Part shown: in pieces, positions 23,458 to 33,526 of the stretch | Position numbering within the stretch: the stretch's first letter is position 1 | How the letters are laid out: each line of letters starts with the position of its first letter | Source: Steromphala cineraria | Lineage: Eukaryota; Mollusca; Gastropoda; Trochida; Trochidae | DNA length: 64,000 nucleotides | NCBI GenBank assembly: GCA_916613615.1 | Contig: OU744732.1 | Coordinates: forward strand, 52,739,727 to 52,803,726 | Direction of reading: 5' to 3' | The notes under the pieces: model-generated | What the model was told of the DNA's origin: nothing | Seen by the model: the letters and a program-made list of their open reading frames with translations, nothing else | The model's database searches: none | Position numbers and translations under genes: made by a program

Positions 23458-23740
23458 TTAAAGGGGCAGTAGCACGATTTTATTGGGAATATAAGGTGAT
23501 GTCAGGAAACTTAAATATAATGGTTCCAATTGAGAGACAATGTATTCAAACTTAATGATGCAGTAATAAATATAATAAATAATGTAAAATTCAGCCATGC
23601 CATTCCTTTTTCTCACACAAAATCAATTAAAGATGTTCACACAATAATGGCTGTCAGTGGACTTTATGTGAATTTAAAAAAAGTTGTTCTCTTACTATTG
23701 ATGATTGGTTTGTGCAGTGAGATTTTTGACACTATCAAAT
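23458..23740. mobile_element. AGGGGCAGTAGCACG element, copy 3 (one end lost)
   Basis: TTTAAAGGGGCAGTAGCACG begins it; the interior matches copies 2 and 7 as far as TTTGACACTATCAAAT. The far terminal repeat is missing. It lies just downstream of the P450. Confidence 0.75.
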
Positions 23741-24734
23741 AGAACTTGATCTTCATGTGATCTTATGGTTATTTCAGCCTGATTAACAATCTACATTCAC
23801 AAATTCATTTGAACTTTGAATATTGATAAGATTGCTTTTAGGCCACTTGCAAATAACAAGTGTTCATGTTCACATTATCATGTTATAAACATATGCATAC
23901 ATATGCGATGCTTCAAATGATCGTGTAAAAGAAAGGTACTGTCGTAAATGATATCTGCATATTATAAACAATGTCTTTGGTAATAAACTAATACAAGTTA
24001 AAAAATCTGAGTTTTCTTATTCATATTTTGAACGAGCATCTGAACCGGTCTAACTTTATCCCCGAAAATGGTACAATTTGTATAGATTTTACAAAGTTTA
24101 TCAGTTTAAGCTTTTCCTATCAACATCGTGATGTCAGAAATTTCATTATATCATATTGCAGATTTATATGTCGGATGAAAGAGACTTTTTCCGGAATATG
24201 AAGAAAAACTGTTTTCCGTCATAATACGAAATAAACCACCATGTCGACTGTTCGGCATATTTCGTGCAAACTGATAAGATAAGAAAGATATATATTTGAT
24301 TTTGGGTTTATCTTAATACATCTTTAAGTATATTGTTCTACCACTCTGCTTAATTTAATTGCAATAAAGACAATAAAAAGAATACTAGCCAGTTTGCTAA
24401 CAAAGTAATTATCAATGTCTTAAAAGATGGAACAAAATATTGAGTAAATTATTGAAAAAAAATCATTAAGCAATATTTCATGACACATTCATGTCAATAA
24501 CAAACTTGATGAACCGGGTTGTTAGGAAGGATTGCAGAAAATAACTCATTTATTGCTGCATTTAAGCTTAACATCTTAAAAATCGGTATACAATAATAAC
24601 TTTTTCATTCAATCTTCTTATTTACTGGGGTGCCAATATTTGGTCCTATAAAACTAATAAGCCTTAATGGCAGCATCTGCTACACGCTTTAAACAAATAT
24701 TATCAGTCACATGTAACAGACATTGTTTTCGACA
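23741..24734. other. AT-rich intergenic stretch, nothing recognised
   Basis: A weakly repeated phrase (CTACATTCACAAATTCATTTGAACTTTGAAT near 23790 resembles the P450 3' flank near 23315-23350) suggests a local duplication of the 3' flank. No open frame of note. Confidence 0.35.
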
Positions 24735-25130
24735 GGACAGACAGACAGAAGATTTTATTAGTGCAAGCCAAAATTGGCCTATGGTAGTCCATCTTGCAAA
24801 AAATATACACATATAACACATATACAAATAACACCTTTACACTAGGCACTAGTTGCCGCCAAAGTTGATACCAATCCGACGCAAATCCGGTAACTGAGAC
24901 GCGATGTAAAATGTAAAACCAACACAAATAATGATGATGTCACCGAAAGCGGCTTAGTTAAAAGCAATGACACTTTTGTAGAAGTAACTGTACTTTTGAC
25001 GGCGAAGTAAGTATTTTGTTGTTGATTAAATCATGTAAATGTGATATCAAACTTTCTACGAAAGATTTTTCTACTGAGTGATTTATTTATTTTCAAAAAA
25101 GTAACATTTCATCCAGAACCACAAGCCAGT
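24735..25130 (-). repeat. (ACAG)n-headed retroposon end followed by an inverted dispersed repeat
   Basis: GACAGACAGACAGAAGATTTTATTAG opens the stretch. From about 24830 it reads as the reverse complement of the repeats at 13990-14420 and 14650-15130 (ACTGAGACGCGATGTAAAA, then TGTCACCGAAAGCGGCTTAG, then CTACGAAAGATTTTTCTAC). Confidence 0.6.
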
Positions 25131-25778
25131 ATGACAATTGATCTTTAACCCTACGGCGATTTAGAGATGACAAAAACTCCCAAGCACCATATGCAGTTGA
25201 AATTTTACTCGATTCTTACACGTCCCACTGACAATGGGAAACTGTAAATCGATATCAACACTGTTTCCTCCATAACCATTATCTCTGCGACCAGAATACA
25301 CTTGGCAGGATTGTCTCAATTAGAGATCTGGACGTATACTATCTACATTATTTAGCCAAAATGCAACTGAACAACACTTCCGGGAGATAAAAGGCTTTTG
25401 CTCCCCCAAGAACACGTTTGAGCTATATCAATGGCCGCTGAAACAGCGCTTTGTCAAGGTATTACTTTAATACTTTTCGGAATCAAATTGCATCAAATAT
25501 CATTCGTTTGTGTCAACTTCGATACAACTTTCAAGACCAAATATTATATATTTTGTAAAGTATAATAAATTCAAAATAATGTCAGACATGAAATAGACAT
25601 TTGGCCTTGCCTTAAATAGTGTATAAAATAGATTTGAAACCTAGCCTGTCCTGAAAATTAATTGGTCAATTCCTAGGGGGGGAATAAAGAAAAAAATTTA
25701 AAGTTACCAGTCCTGACCAAAATAACCAGTCCTGGCAAAAAGTTGCCAGTCAAAGACTGGCGGACGGGCTGTATCTTT
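25131..25778. other. Intergenic stretch, nothing recognised
   Basis: No coding frame. Around 25700-25770 the words CCAGTCCTG and GCCAGTCAAAGACTGGC form short repeats and a small hairpin. Confidence 0.4.
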
Positions 25779-25892
25779 AACACTGCCATAAGGCGTATCT
25801 ACTTAGGAAGAGTGTCAGTTGTTCTCTGGTAAGAGTTATGTCCCCCTGGTCCAGAATCGCCACCAATTTAAAGCGTTTCTACTTGGCGAGAG
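25779..25892. repeat. Orphan units of the 80-bp receptor-end repeat
   Basis: About one and a half units (GGCGTATCTACTTAGGAAGAG ... TTATGTCCCCCTGGTCCAGA ... GCCACCAATTTAAAGCG) match the array at 31609-31876, now 5.7 kb away across the retrotransposon. Confidence 0.85.
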
Positions 25893-26033
25893 TGTTTTAG
25901 TTTAAACATAGTTTATTCATCAGAAAAGGATTGGGTACAAGTTATACAACTTAGAAAACCCTCTCCCTAATATGTACATTAAATATTATTTGCATTCGTC
26001 CAAGATGGATAAAATACAAAACTGATACAATAA

Positions 26034-27135
26034 TTAATGAAACCTTTTTGTTTGACTTATGTAGGTTTGAACAATTTTGAATATACTCTGATTTATATGG
26101 ATATTCAGATCAGCATTGCCACACAAGAGTAAGTCACAAGTAATGTTCAAATTGGTAACACTGCGTAAGTTTGCCATCATGACAGTTCTTTCTAAATTAT
26201 ATAATTTACAATCAAACAAGTAATGGTAAGAATTCTCACAATTATTTCCACATGAAGAGCTTGAGCTTGGCTTGTCCAAAATACCGACACGAAATAGATC
26301 ATAATTTAGGGGACTACACATATAGCGTAGTTTTGTGAGAATAATGTTGTTGTTTCTAGGTCTATAATCATAATATTTTGGAGCAGTATAACGATTGTTG
26401 ATAGATTTAAAAGATTTGAGATTGGATTTAAAAGAATGGATGTGCTATTCCTATCATCCAAAGGAATTTCGTTCCATAGTCTTGTTGTGGATGGAAAATA
26501 TGAATTTTGTGAAACTTTTAATCTAGCGAAAGGGATCGAAACATCGTGTGAATTACGAAGATTATAGTTACTTTTTGATGCAACATATTTACAATCACTT
26601 GAGAATGTTAAACCAAGATGCTTGTGGTTATCTACGAAGTTGACACTAACGCCGTTAATTAGGAGTTTAAAACCGTCCATATTCTTTTGTAAAGTAAATG
26701 TCATTGCTTCAGTTTTGTCAGGATTATAAGATATAAACCATCTTTTTGCCCATGATCTTAGCCTTTCCAAATTTGAGTTCAGTTCACTTTCGATAAATAA
26801 CCGATCATCGAGTATAAGCTTAGTGACGAGTCATCAGCAAATAAGCGTGTTATACAGTCTAAATCATCAGCAATGTCATTAACATAGACAAGAAACAGAA
26901 AAGGACCAAGGACTGACCCCTGAGGTACACCTGCTTGTAAATACCTCGGCTTGGATAGGGCTCCATACACAAAAACGCTTTGACATCGATTACTTATATA
27001 TAATCGGCTAACCAGTGTAGCAGGGAGCCTTGAATCTCATACCTTTCTTATTTTAACCATAGACCTTTTATTTGTGCCACTCACGATCAAAGGCTTTAGA
27101 TACGTCACAAAAAACATGCAATAAATAGAGATTAT
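26034..27135 (-). pseudogene. Reverse transcriptase, C-terminal half and tail
   Basis: Reading leftward: FCDVSKAFDREWHK (catalytic Asp motif A, then a stop), GVPQGSVLGPFLFLVYVNDI, RLFADDSSL (catalytic FADD), LRSWAKRWFISYNPDKTEAM and NHKHLGLTF. A jump follows near 26590: the next piece is NYNLRNS ... RLWNEIP, so residues normally lying between are deleted. The last frame (26034-26321) holds CGNNCENSYHYLFDC, a CxxxC-HxxxxC tail typical of these elements. Several frame changes separate the pieces. Confidence 0.88.
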
Positions 27136-28440
27136 TACCCGAGGAAGTATGTCATATCAATTTTAAAAAACGAGTGTGAATTTTTGTATTACCCGAGCTA
27201 AAGCGAGGGTCATACACAAATTTTCACGAGTTTGGTAAAAGTCATATGAAACAATTGCGAGGGTAATAATTTCTTTATTACCGATTCTATTCCATTTTAA
27301 AATCTTCGAAATATCCACGAAATGGCCCGCTTCCCTTGCGACGACCGGCTACAGTGACGTCACGAACAATGGTGTTATGACGTCACAGGCGAAAATATAC
27401 AGAAACTACAACAATCGTTGCTAGGCAAAAGTGATATGTGCACTAGTGCTCATATTGAAAATATGTCACCACTTTTTTTCAACCATATGGGTAATAATGT
27501 TTTTTATCATCCAAAGATGTACAGATTTGGTCATATTGTAACGGTTTTGGGGGTAAAAGGAGCTTATAATATACTTAAGAGATAGCATGTTACGGAGTAA
27601 TTGGATCTCTCACTTTTACCCTATAAATTACAATTTATTATTTAGCAAATAATTAAACAAAAAGTTGATGAACCAATAAACAAGACTTTATTACATTAAC
27701 ATTTATCAATCAATGATAGCAAAAATCTCACATCAGATAGGCATTACATGAAATTATCAATAATGGTCAAAATAATAGATTTTACTAAAACTTCTCTGAA
27801 TAGATAGTATTCAGGACACAACTGGAATTTACTTAAATATTTAATCCCAATTGTAAAATTAAACACGGTAAAAACCGGCAGTTCAAGATCACCAGAAAGA
27901 AGAACGTCCGACCAAAAGCAAGGACTCGTGAGTCTCCTAAACTAACTTCGTTATAATCAACTGTCAATCACTGACGTCATCGTAAAACAAAGGTTGTGAC
28001 GTAATTTGTTTACAATATTTATAGGATATATATTCATTTATTATTATGGTAATGCTATTAATGTAGAGGGTCAAGGAATTAAATATGAATACAGAAATGT
28101 ATCTTGACGCGGAAAGTAATTTTTGTCAACGAAAGTCTGTACACATGAAATAGTCTGTCGCAAATATGGCGGCCTCCATGAAAACATCGACGGACAATTT
28201 AGCTCAGACAAAATGAAAGTAAATACGTGTTTAACCAAGGCAAAGATTGATGTGTTTACATGTAAAGAAACGTTAGGAAGTTTTGAAATATGATTACAAT
28301 ATAATTACATGTTGCCACATAGAAAATATGACAGAATTTAATCAAACATGCTGTCTTATTACCGACAGTGGAAATAACTATCAACGTGAAGTTTGAAGAT
28401 ATAGAAACGTGAAAATTACAATTAGGCCTGTTTATTACAA
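27136..28440. mobile_element. About 1.3-kb insertion inside the reverse transcriptase
   Basis: The RT reading stops after GHSTVHQLIEIY (near 28445) and resumes just before FCDVSKAFD (near 27130). The insert holds TTTTGTATTACCCGAGC and TTGGTAAAAGTCATATG blocks that recur around 46720-46830 with similar order and spacing, so it belongs to a dispersed family. No protein is recognisable. Confidence 0.65.
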
Positions 28441-28448
28441 TATATTTC

Positions 28449-29576
28449 AATTAATTGATGGACAGTTGAGTGACCAGACTGAAAACCTGATTGATATTTG
28501 TACAATAATCGATTTGAATTGAAATAATTGTATTTAAACATGATCATCTCAAATACTTTCCCCACACAACTGATCAGGGATTATAGGTCGATAATTTGAT
28601 GCTTTAGTTGGGTCACCTTTTTTGAATAAAGGCATTATGCTTGCTTCCTTCCACACACATGGATAAGTACTACTCTGCAGAGATTGATTATAAAGAAGGC
28701 ATAGTGGGAGACTTATTAAGTTTACAACCTTTTTGATAAATTTATGACTAATTCTGTCAGGTCCAGAAGCTTTTTTGAGATGTAGACATTTTATAATGTC
28801 GGACACTTCATTTACCTCAATAATTACTTTTTCAAGAGAAGCATCAGTGCGTTTGTCAAATAAGGGTAAATTGATGTTTTCATCTTCATCAGAAGATATT
28901 GATTGGAAGTATTGGTTAAGTTTTTCTGCTTTTTGCATATCAGAAAATAATGTTGGATTTTCATCAAAATCGTTTTGTTTCAAAGATGGAATGTTTCTGA
29001 CTGATCCAGAATTATCTATTAAATGTCGAAATAGTTTCCAATATGAAGTTTTATTGGTAGTATACAAATCAAGTAAAACATCATCAGTTAGACTGGCATA
29101 AAATGAATCTTTTGCGTAACACTTCATGTTATTTACTTCATTTCTCTGTTTCTTGTAAGCTGCATTATCTGTTTCACGGTTTGTTCTTCTAGCTTTTTTC
29201 CTCATTCTATTTCTTTTTCTACATTCCCTTCTTAGTTCTGAGTTAAACCAGGGTTTGTCATTAGGTCGAATGGTGACCAATTTTGTTGGTATACAGAGTA
29301 ATATAAAACCATTGATACACTCATAAAATTTTGCACAGTCATGCTTCATTAACATTTTGACAATTTTGAACATGTTATACCAGTCTGTGTCATTCATCAA
29401 AGCATTTAATTTCTCATAGTCACCTTTTTCGTAACACAGTACATTTCTCTTGTAGGCTAACTTGTTATTTACATGTGAATCAACTGTTAAATACGTATAC
29501 CTTTGTGATCACTTATATTATTAATAAACTCAATTACACCACTTTCTATGACTTCGACATCTTCAGATATAACAAG
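28449..29576 (-). pseudogene. End of the endonuclease and N-terminal half of the reverse transcriptase
   Basis: Minus strand: ISDHKGI (near 29515, the SDH motif closing the endonuclease, then a stop), RNVLCYEKGDYEKLN, NDKPWFNSELR, a basic linker (RKRNRMRKKARR), KKASGPDRISHKFIKK, PLFKKGDPTKASNYRPI, then a frameshift to CVGKVFE and QSGHSTVHQLIE at the break with the insertion. The main open piece is 28549-29400. Confidence 0.88.
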
Positions 29577-30760
29577 AAAAGCCTTTCAAAATGCAAGCTT
29601 TGGGGCACCCGGTTATGTATCACTATATAGAACCAGGAGATTTAGGTTAGGGAGGACGGGCACGGGGACTTTTACTTGAATAAATTGTTCCAACCAGAGA
29701 CGCATGTTCTTTGCTCTTTGTTTTGATAGTTATCAGTACACTATGTACATAGTAAAACATCTCGTTCGTTCCGCTTAAATTCCAACAATGATAGATACGT
29801 CTCCTATCTCAATTATGATATAAATTTTTAAACAATACGGTATTTCAAATTTATGTTTCTTTGAAAGATAGCTGACAATAGCCAGTGATTAATTATAAGA
29901 TAAATAGTTGCGCTAGTAAACTTTCCGGGATCTATTGTTTTCCAATACCCGCAAATTTAGTTTAAACCCGACGAATTCTCATTGACTTTCAGGTTAATTA
30001 CATGTTGCAAGAATATTTTTCCTTAATTGAGTGTTGATCGAATTACAGCCGAAAGTTTCTAATTACAGCCGAAAGTTGCTGATAAATTTAGAAATGATCT
30101 CAGCGACAAGTTCATAATTTTCATTATGTTATAGGATGACATTTAAGAATATTTTATCATACTTAAGGTCCTATGTTGATACTTTCTTCGAAAGCGATGA
30201 GATGCATTGAGTGAACGATCAGTCATTGACAAGGCGGGACATTCAGCACTCGCGTTATAGTGAAAAATTGAAGGAACCAAATTCCTAGTTGATACCATCT
30301 TCCTACGCAGAGCCTCAAAGGCCAGTTTCCAAACTGTCATTTTATGCCAAAATTGCTGCAGAGACTTTACTTTTCTGTGCTGCTATAGTGCCCCTACAGA
30401 GTAGAGAGCAAGCACAGAAACTTCAAGGTTATGCAGCAAGGCATAAAATGACAGTTTGGAAACTGGTCTTTTAGGCTCTGCGTAGGAAGATGAGTTGATA
30501 CAAAAATGGAATGTCGTTTCCGAATGTGGAATGCAAAGAAATACACCGACTAACTACAAAACAGCTCACATGCATATGCAACATTGATATTTATTAAGGG
30601 TGTAAACGCTCAATTTCCTACAGCTCTGTCCATTGGTCGTTCGAAATACCAGGATGTGCTTAAAACAAATATCATTGGCTGAAACTTTTCTTTGAGGTTT
30701 TCAAGAGTAATATAGAGAGAAACTTCTGCCATAAATTTTCAATATCAAATGCTACATAAC
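29577..30760. mobile_element. About 1.2-kb insertion between endonuclease pieces
   Basis: The endonuclease reading breaks after STLLDPIIALRSRDPKV (about 30755) and resumes near 29575 (EDVEVIESGVIEF). The spacer carries no protein and contains the 197-bp element at 30296-30492. The exact borders are uncertain. Confidence 0.55.
30296..30492. mobile_element. CATCTTCC-family element, copy 2, with 9-bp target duplication
   Basis: CATCTTCCTACGC at the left and GCGTAGGAAGATG at the right are perfect inverted ends. AGTTGATAC directly flanks both sides (30287-30295 and 30493-30501). The inverted arms extend over most of the 197 bp. The 9-bp duplication suggests a Mutator-like origin (inference). Confidence 0.9.
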
Positions 30761-31464
30761 TTTGGGGTCTCTGGACCTCAAAGCAATAATAGGATCAAGT
30801 AGTGTGCTCGTTGTGGTTGTTACCCGTGTTGGCTCATTAATGATATTTTGTAAATTCTTTCTAGCTATCAAATCATGAAGATATGTATTCTTATTCGATA
30901 GAAGGTTTGCGTTAAGATCGCCAAGAAGGGCAACTTTTCCTGAGATATCTAATGCAGCTTCGATGCTATTCTCAAGTCTACTCCAGTATTCTAGACCTTG
31001 GTATTGAGGTCTGTATGTTACACACAACACTAGCGGTTTTTGTGGTATGAAAAATTTAACCCATATAGATTCATCATTGTTATTTTCGAGATGACATAAC
31101 CTAGTAAAACTGAGACCTTGATTGGTGTACATTTTAACTCCACCCCAAATGCATTTCTGTCTTTTCGTATAGGGTCATAAAAATTTGCCCATTTGAGTGT
31201 GTTAATATCAACATCTGAGTCTAGATGGGTTTCTGTTAGACAAATGACATCATACTCGGAAAGTTATTCAGACAAGTATTTCTGCTTATTACGTAAGCTT
31301 CTCACATTGAGATGGAATATTGAGAGTGATTTGTCAATATCTGCACGTGAAAGTGGTCCATGATTTAATTCCACGTCCCCGGCAAGATGAATTAACAATA
31401 GCAAGTGTAACAATACGTTGAAATTGACATTTTGGGACTGCATTAGACAAAGGGCAACGAGCAC
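30752..31464 (-). pseudogene. 2A-like motif and APE endonuclease N-terminal part of the retrotransposon
   Basis: Minus strand: a hydrophobic run followed by AGDVELNHGP, then LSIFHLNVRSLRNK (endonuclease start), a stop at KYLSE, then YDVICLTETHLDSD (catalytic E in TETH), FGVE with a one-base frameshift, MYTNQGL, LLGDLNANL (GDxN motif) and STLLDPI. The motif resembles the 2A stop-carry-on signal known from some APE-type non-LTR elements, but the usual proline before Gly-Pro is His here. Confidence 0.85.
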
Positions 31465-31608
31465 CCAACTTGATTTACATGAAATAGTTAAGATTTGTAC
31501 ATAAGGTAAATTTCATTAAGAAAATTGAGTTTTACAAATACACGCAGTTGTTTACCATATCGCGCACAATTGTGTTGCATTACATTGTTACCCATTGTTT
31601 AAACAAAC

Positions 31609-31876
31609 TGAACCCCTGGTCCAGAATCGCCACCAATTCAAAGCGTATCTACTTAGCAAGAGTGTCAGTTGTTCTCTGGTAAGAGTTATGTCCCCCTGGT
31701 CCAGAATAGCCACCAATCTAAAGCGTATCTACTTAGCAAGAGCGTCAGTTGTTCTCTGGTAAGAGTTATGTCCCCCTGGTCAAGAATAGCCACCAATTTA
31801 AAGCGTATCTACTTAGCGAGAGTGTCAGTTGTTCTCTGGTAAGAGTTATGTCCCCCTGGTCCAGAATTGCCACCAG
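31609..31876. repeat. 80-bp tandem repeat derived from the receptor's coding end
   Basis: CCAGAAT recurs at 31621, 31701, 31781 and 31861, exactly 80 bp apart. The copy from 31809 to 31876 is the last 22 codons and stop of the receptor gene (minus strand). The other copies lie downstream of that stop, and orphan units lie at 25779-25892. Confidence 0.95.
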
Positions 31877-33436
31877 GGGAGACTTGAGCATCTCCAGGAT
31901 GAGCAACAGAGACTCGCTTCCTGCAGGTGATCTCAATAGAGTGCCAGAGACGTCGGTTGTACATCAGAGTTACAGCAACAATCAAACCATAAGAGGAGTT
32001 GACGGCGGAGAAGATAATCCAGAGAATGAAATGATCTACAAAACCTGCTATGACTCCCAGAAGCCATGTGACTCCCGTGAGACTAGCCATCTTGGCACAG
32101 ATACCAATACTGAGAACAGGAGAGGACTTGGACAGAGTCTGGATGAACTTGGACGTCTTGTGATGCTTATGGAGACTCTTGAAGGTGAAGAGGACGAGAA
32201 CGGCATTGACAAAGCTCAGAAAACTTACTGGTACTACAAAGAAGATGACCAATGAGTAAGAATTGTTGATCCAGCAAAGACGTCGACCATAGGCGGGACT
32301 GAACTCATTGTTTGGCAGAACAAGATCCATGGAGATACTGGTTGCTACGATGGCAAGTGGTAGGAGACAGGTGTAGAGAACAATCAGCTTCATGGATCTG
32401 CTTTCACTGATGGAGGACAGGATTCTCCCATACCGGAATCGTTTCCACAGATCCACAGTGATAGCATTCATCCAGAAGAGGCTGCACAGATAGAAGAGAT
32501 GCATCAGGATGGAGACGACCCAACAAGGCAGGGAGTTCTGCTGGAGACCTTGCGTTAGAAGGAAAGAGACATAAGCAAGAGCGAGAGAGACACAGAGACA
32601 ACACTGCATCCTGCCTGGCTGACTGTACAGGAGGTGGGAGAGAGGTTGGATGGTGATCCTGGAGCACAGGCTGACTAGAGACAGGGCAGAACCTATAATG
32701 GAAACAGCCCATTCGAAGGAGTCTGGGGGAACAGGACTCTGCAGTTTGGTGGGATTGAACAGAAGCACTGAATCTGGTATAGGGTAGTTAAACACAGATA
32801 AGTACATAATTTTCATGTCCGTGACTTTAGATTGACCAATATATGGCTTAACGGAAGTCGATAGTACATTATATATCGCCGCCTGTCGTTGCGCATCGGC
32901 CTGGTATGCCGGATCCCAGTCACAGGAAAGCAGAAATGTTATCGATGGGAATTCTTTAAAAAATGAATCTGGAATCATGCAGCCCCATTTCCTCAGGACA
33001 TCTGATGACAATCGCAAGTGCCCGCGTTCAGATCGTTTAGACTGCACAGTGAGCACGACCCTAACTGGAATTGGAACCGGAAGACAGTATGTGGATTCAA
33101 ACACTGGAACAGAAGTGTTGGGGCAGTTTAAAACCTTGCATGTTTCCTGGTCTGTGTCCGGATCAAGACCACAAACAGTGTCCATGGGTTCTTCTCCTGG
33201 GAATCCAGTGCTCGAGGTCATGGTCCAGCTGCCGTCAATGTTCCAGTTCAGCAGGGACGAGAAGGAAGAATGACCATGAGGGATTAGATCTTCAAACACA
33301 GGGACATTACACGTCACGTCCGTCCAGCCGGAGCATATAACACAGTACCTGAAAAAGAAGGTCACGATTTGTAAAGTATACCAAACGAGCTACCTGGATA
33401 ATTAATGTATAGTAAGGTAGTTAGGTGGGTAGGTAG

Positions 33437-33526
<90 letters not shown>

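Larger units (their letters stand above)
25893..31612 (-). mobile_element. Decayed non-LTR retrotransposon, split by two later insertions
   Basis: Minus-strand pieces in the expected order: 2A-like motif, APE-type endonuclease, reverse transcriptase, C-terminal Cys/His region. The type is Jockey/CR1/L2-like (FKKGDPTKASNYRPI). Both ends abut units of the same 80-bp repeat, so it landed in that array. A TTTAAAC word lies near each edge (about 25902 and 31598). Stops, frameshifts and an internal deletion make it inactive. Confidence 0.88.

Noticed and set aside
31749..32255. 168-codon plus-strand frame
   Set aside because: It lies antisense to the conserved membrane helices of the receptor and includes repeat DNA; no family resemblance.
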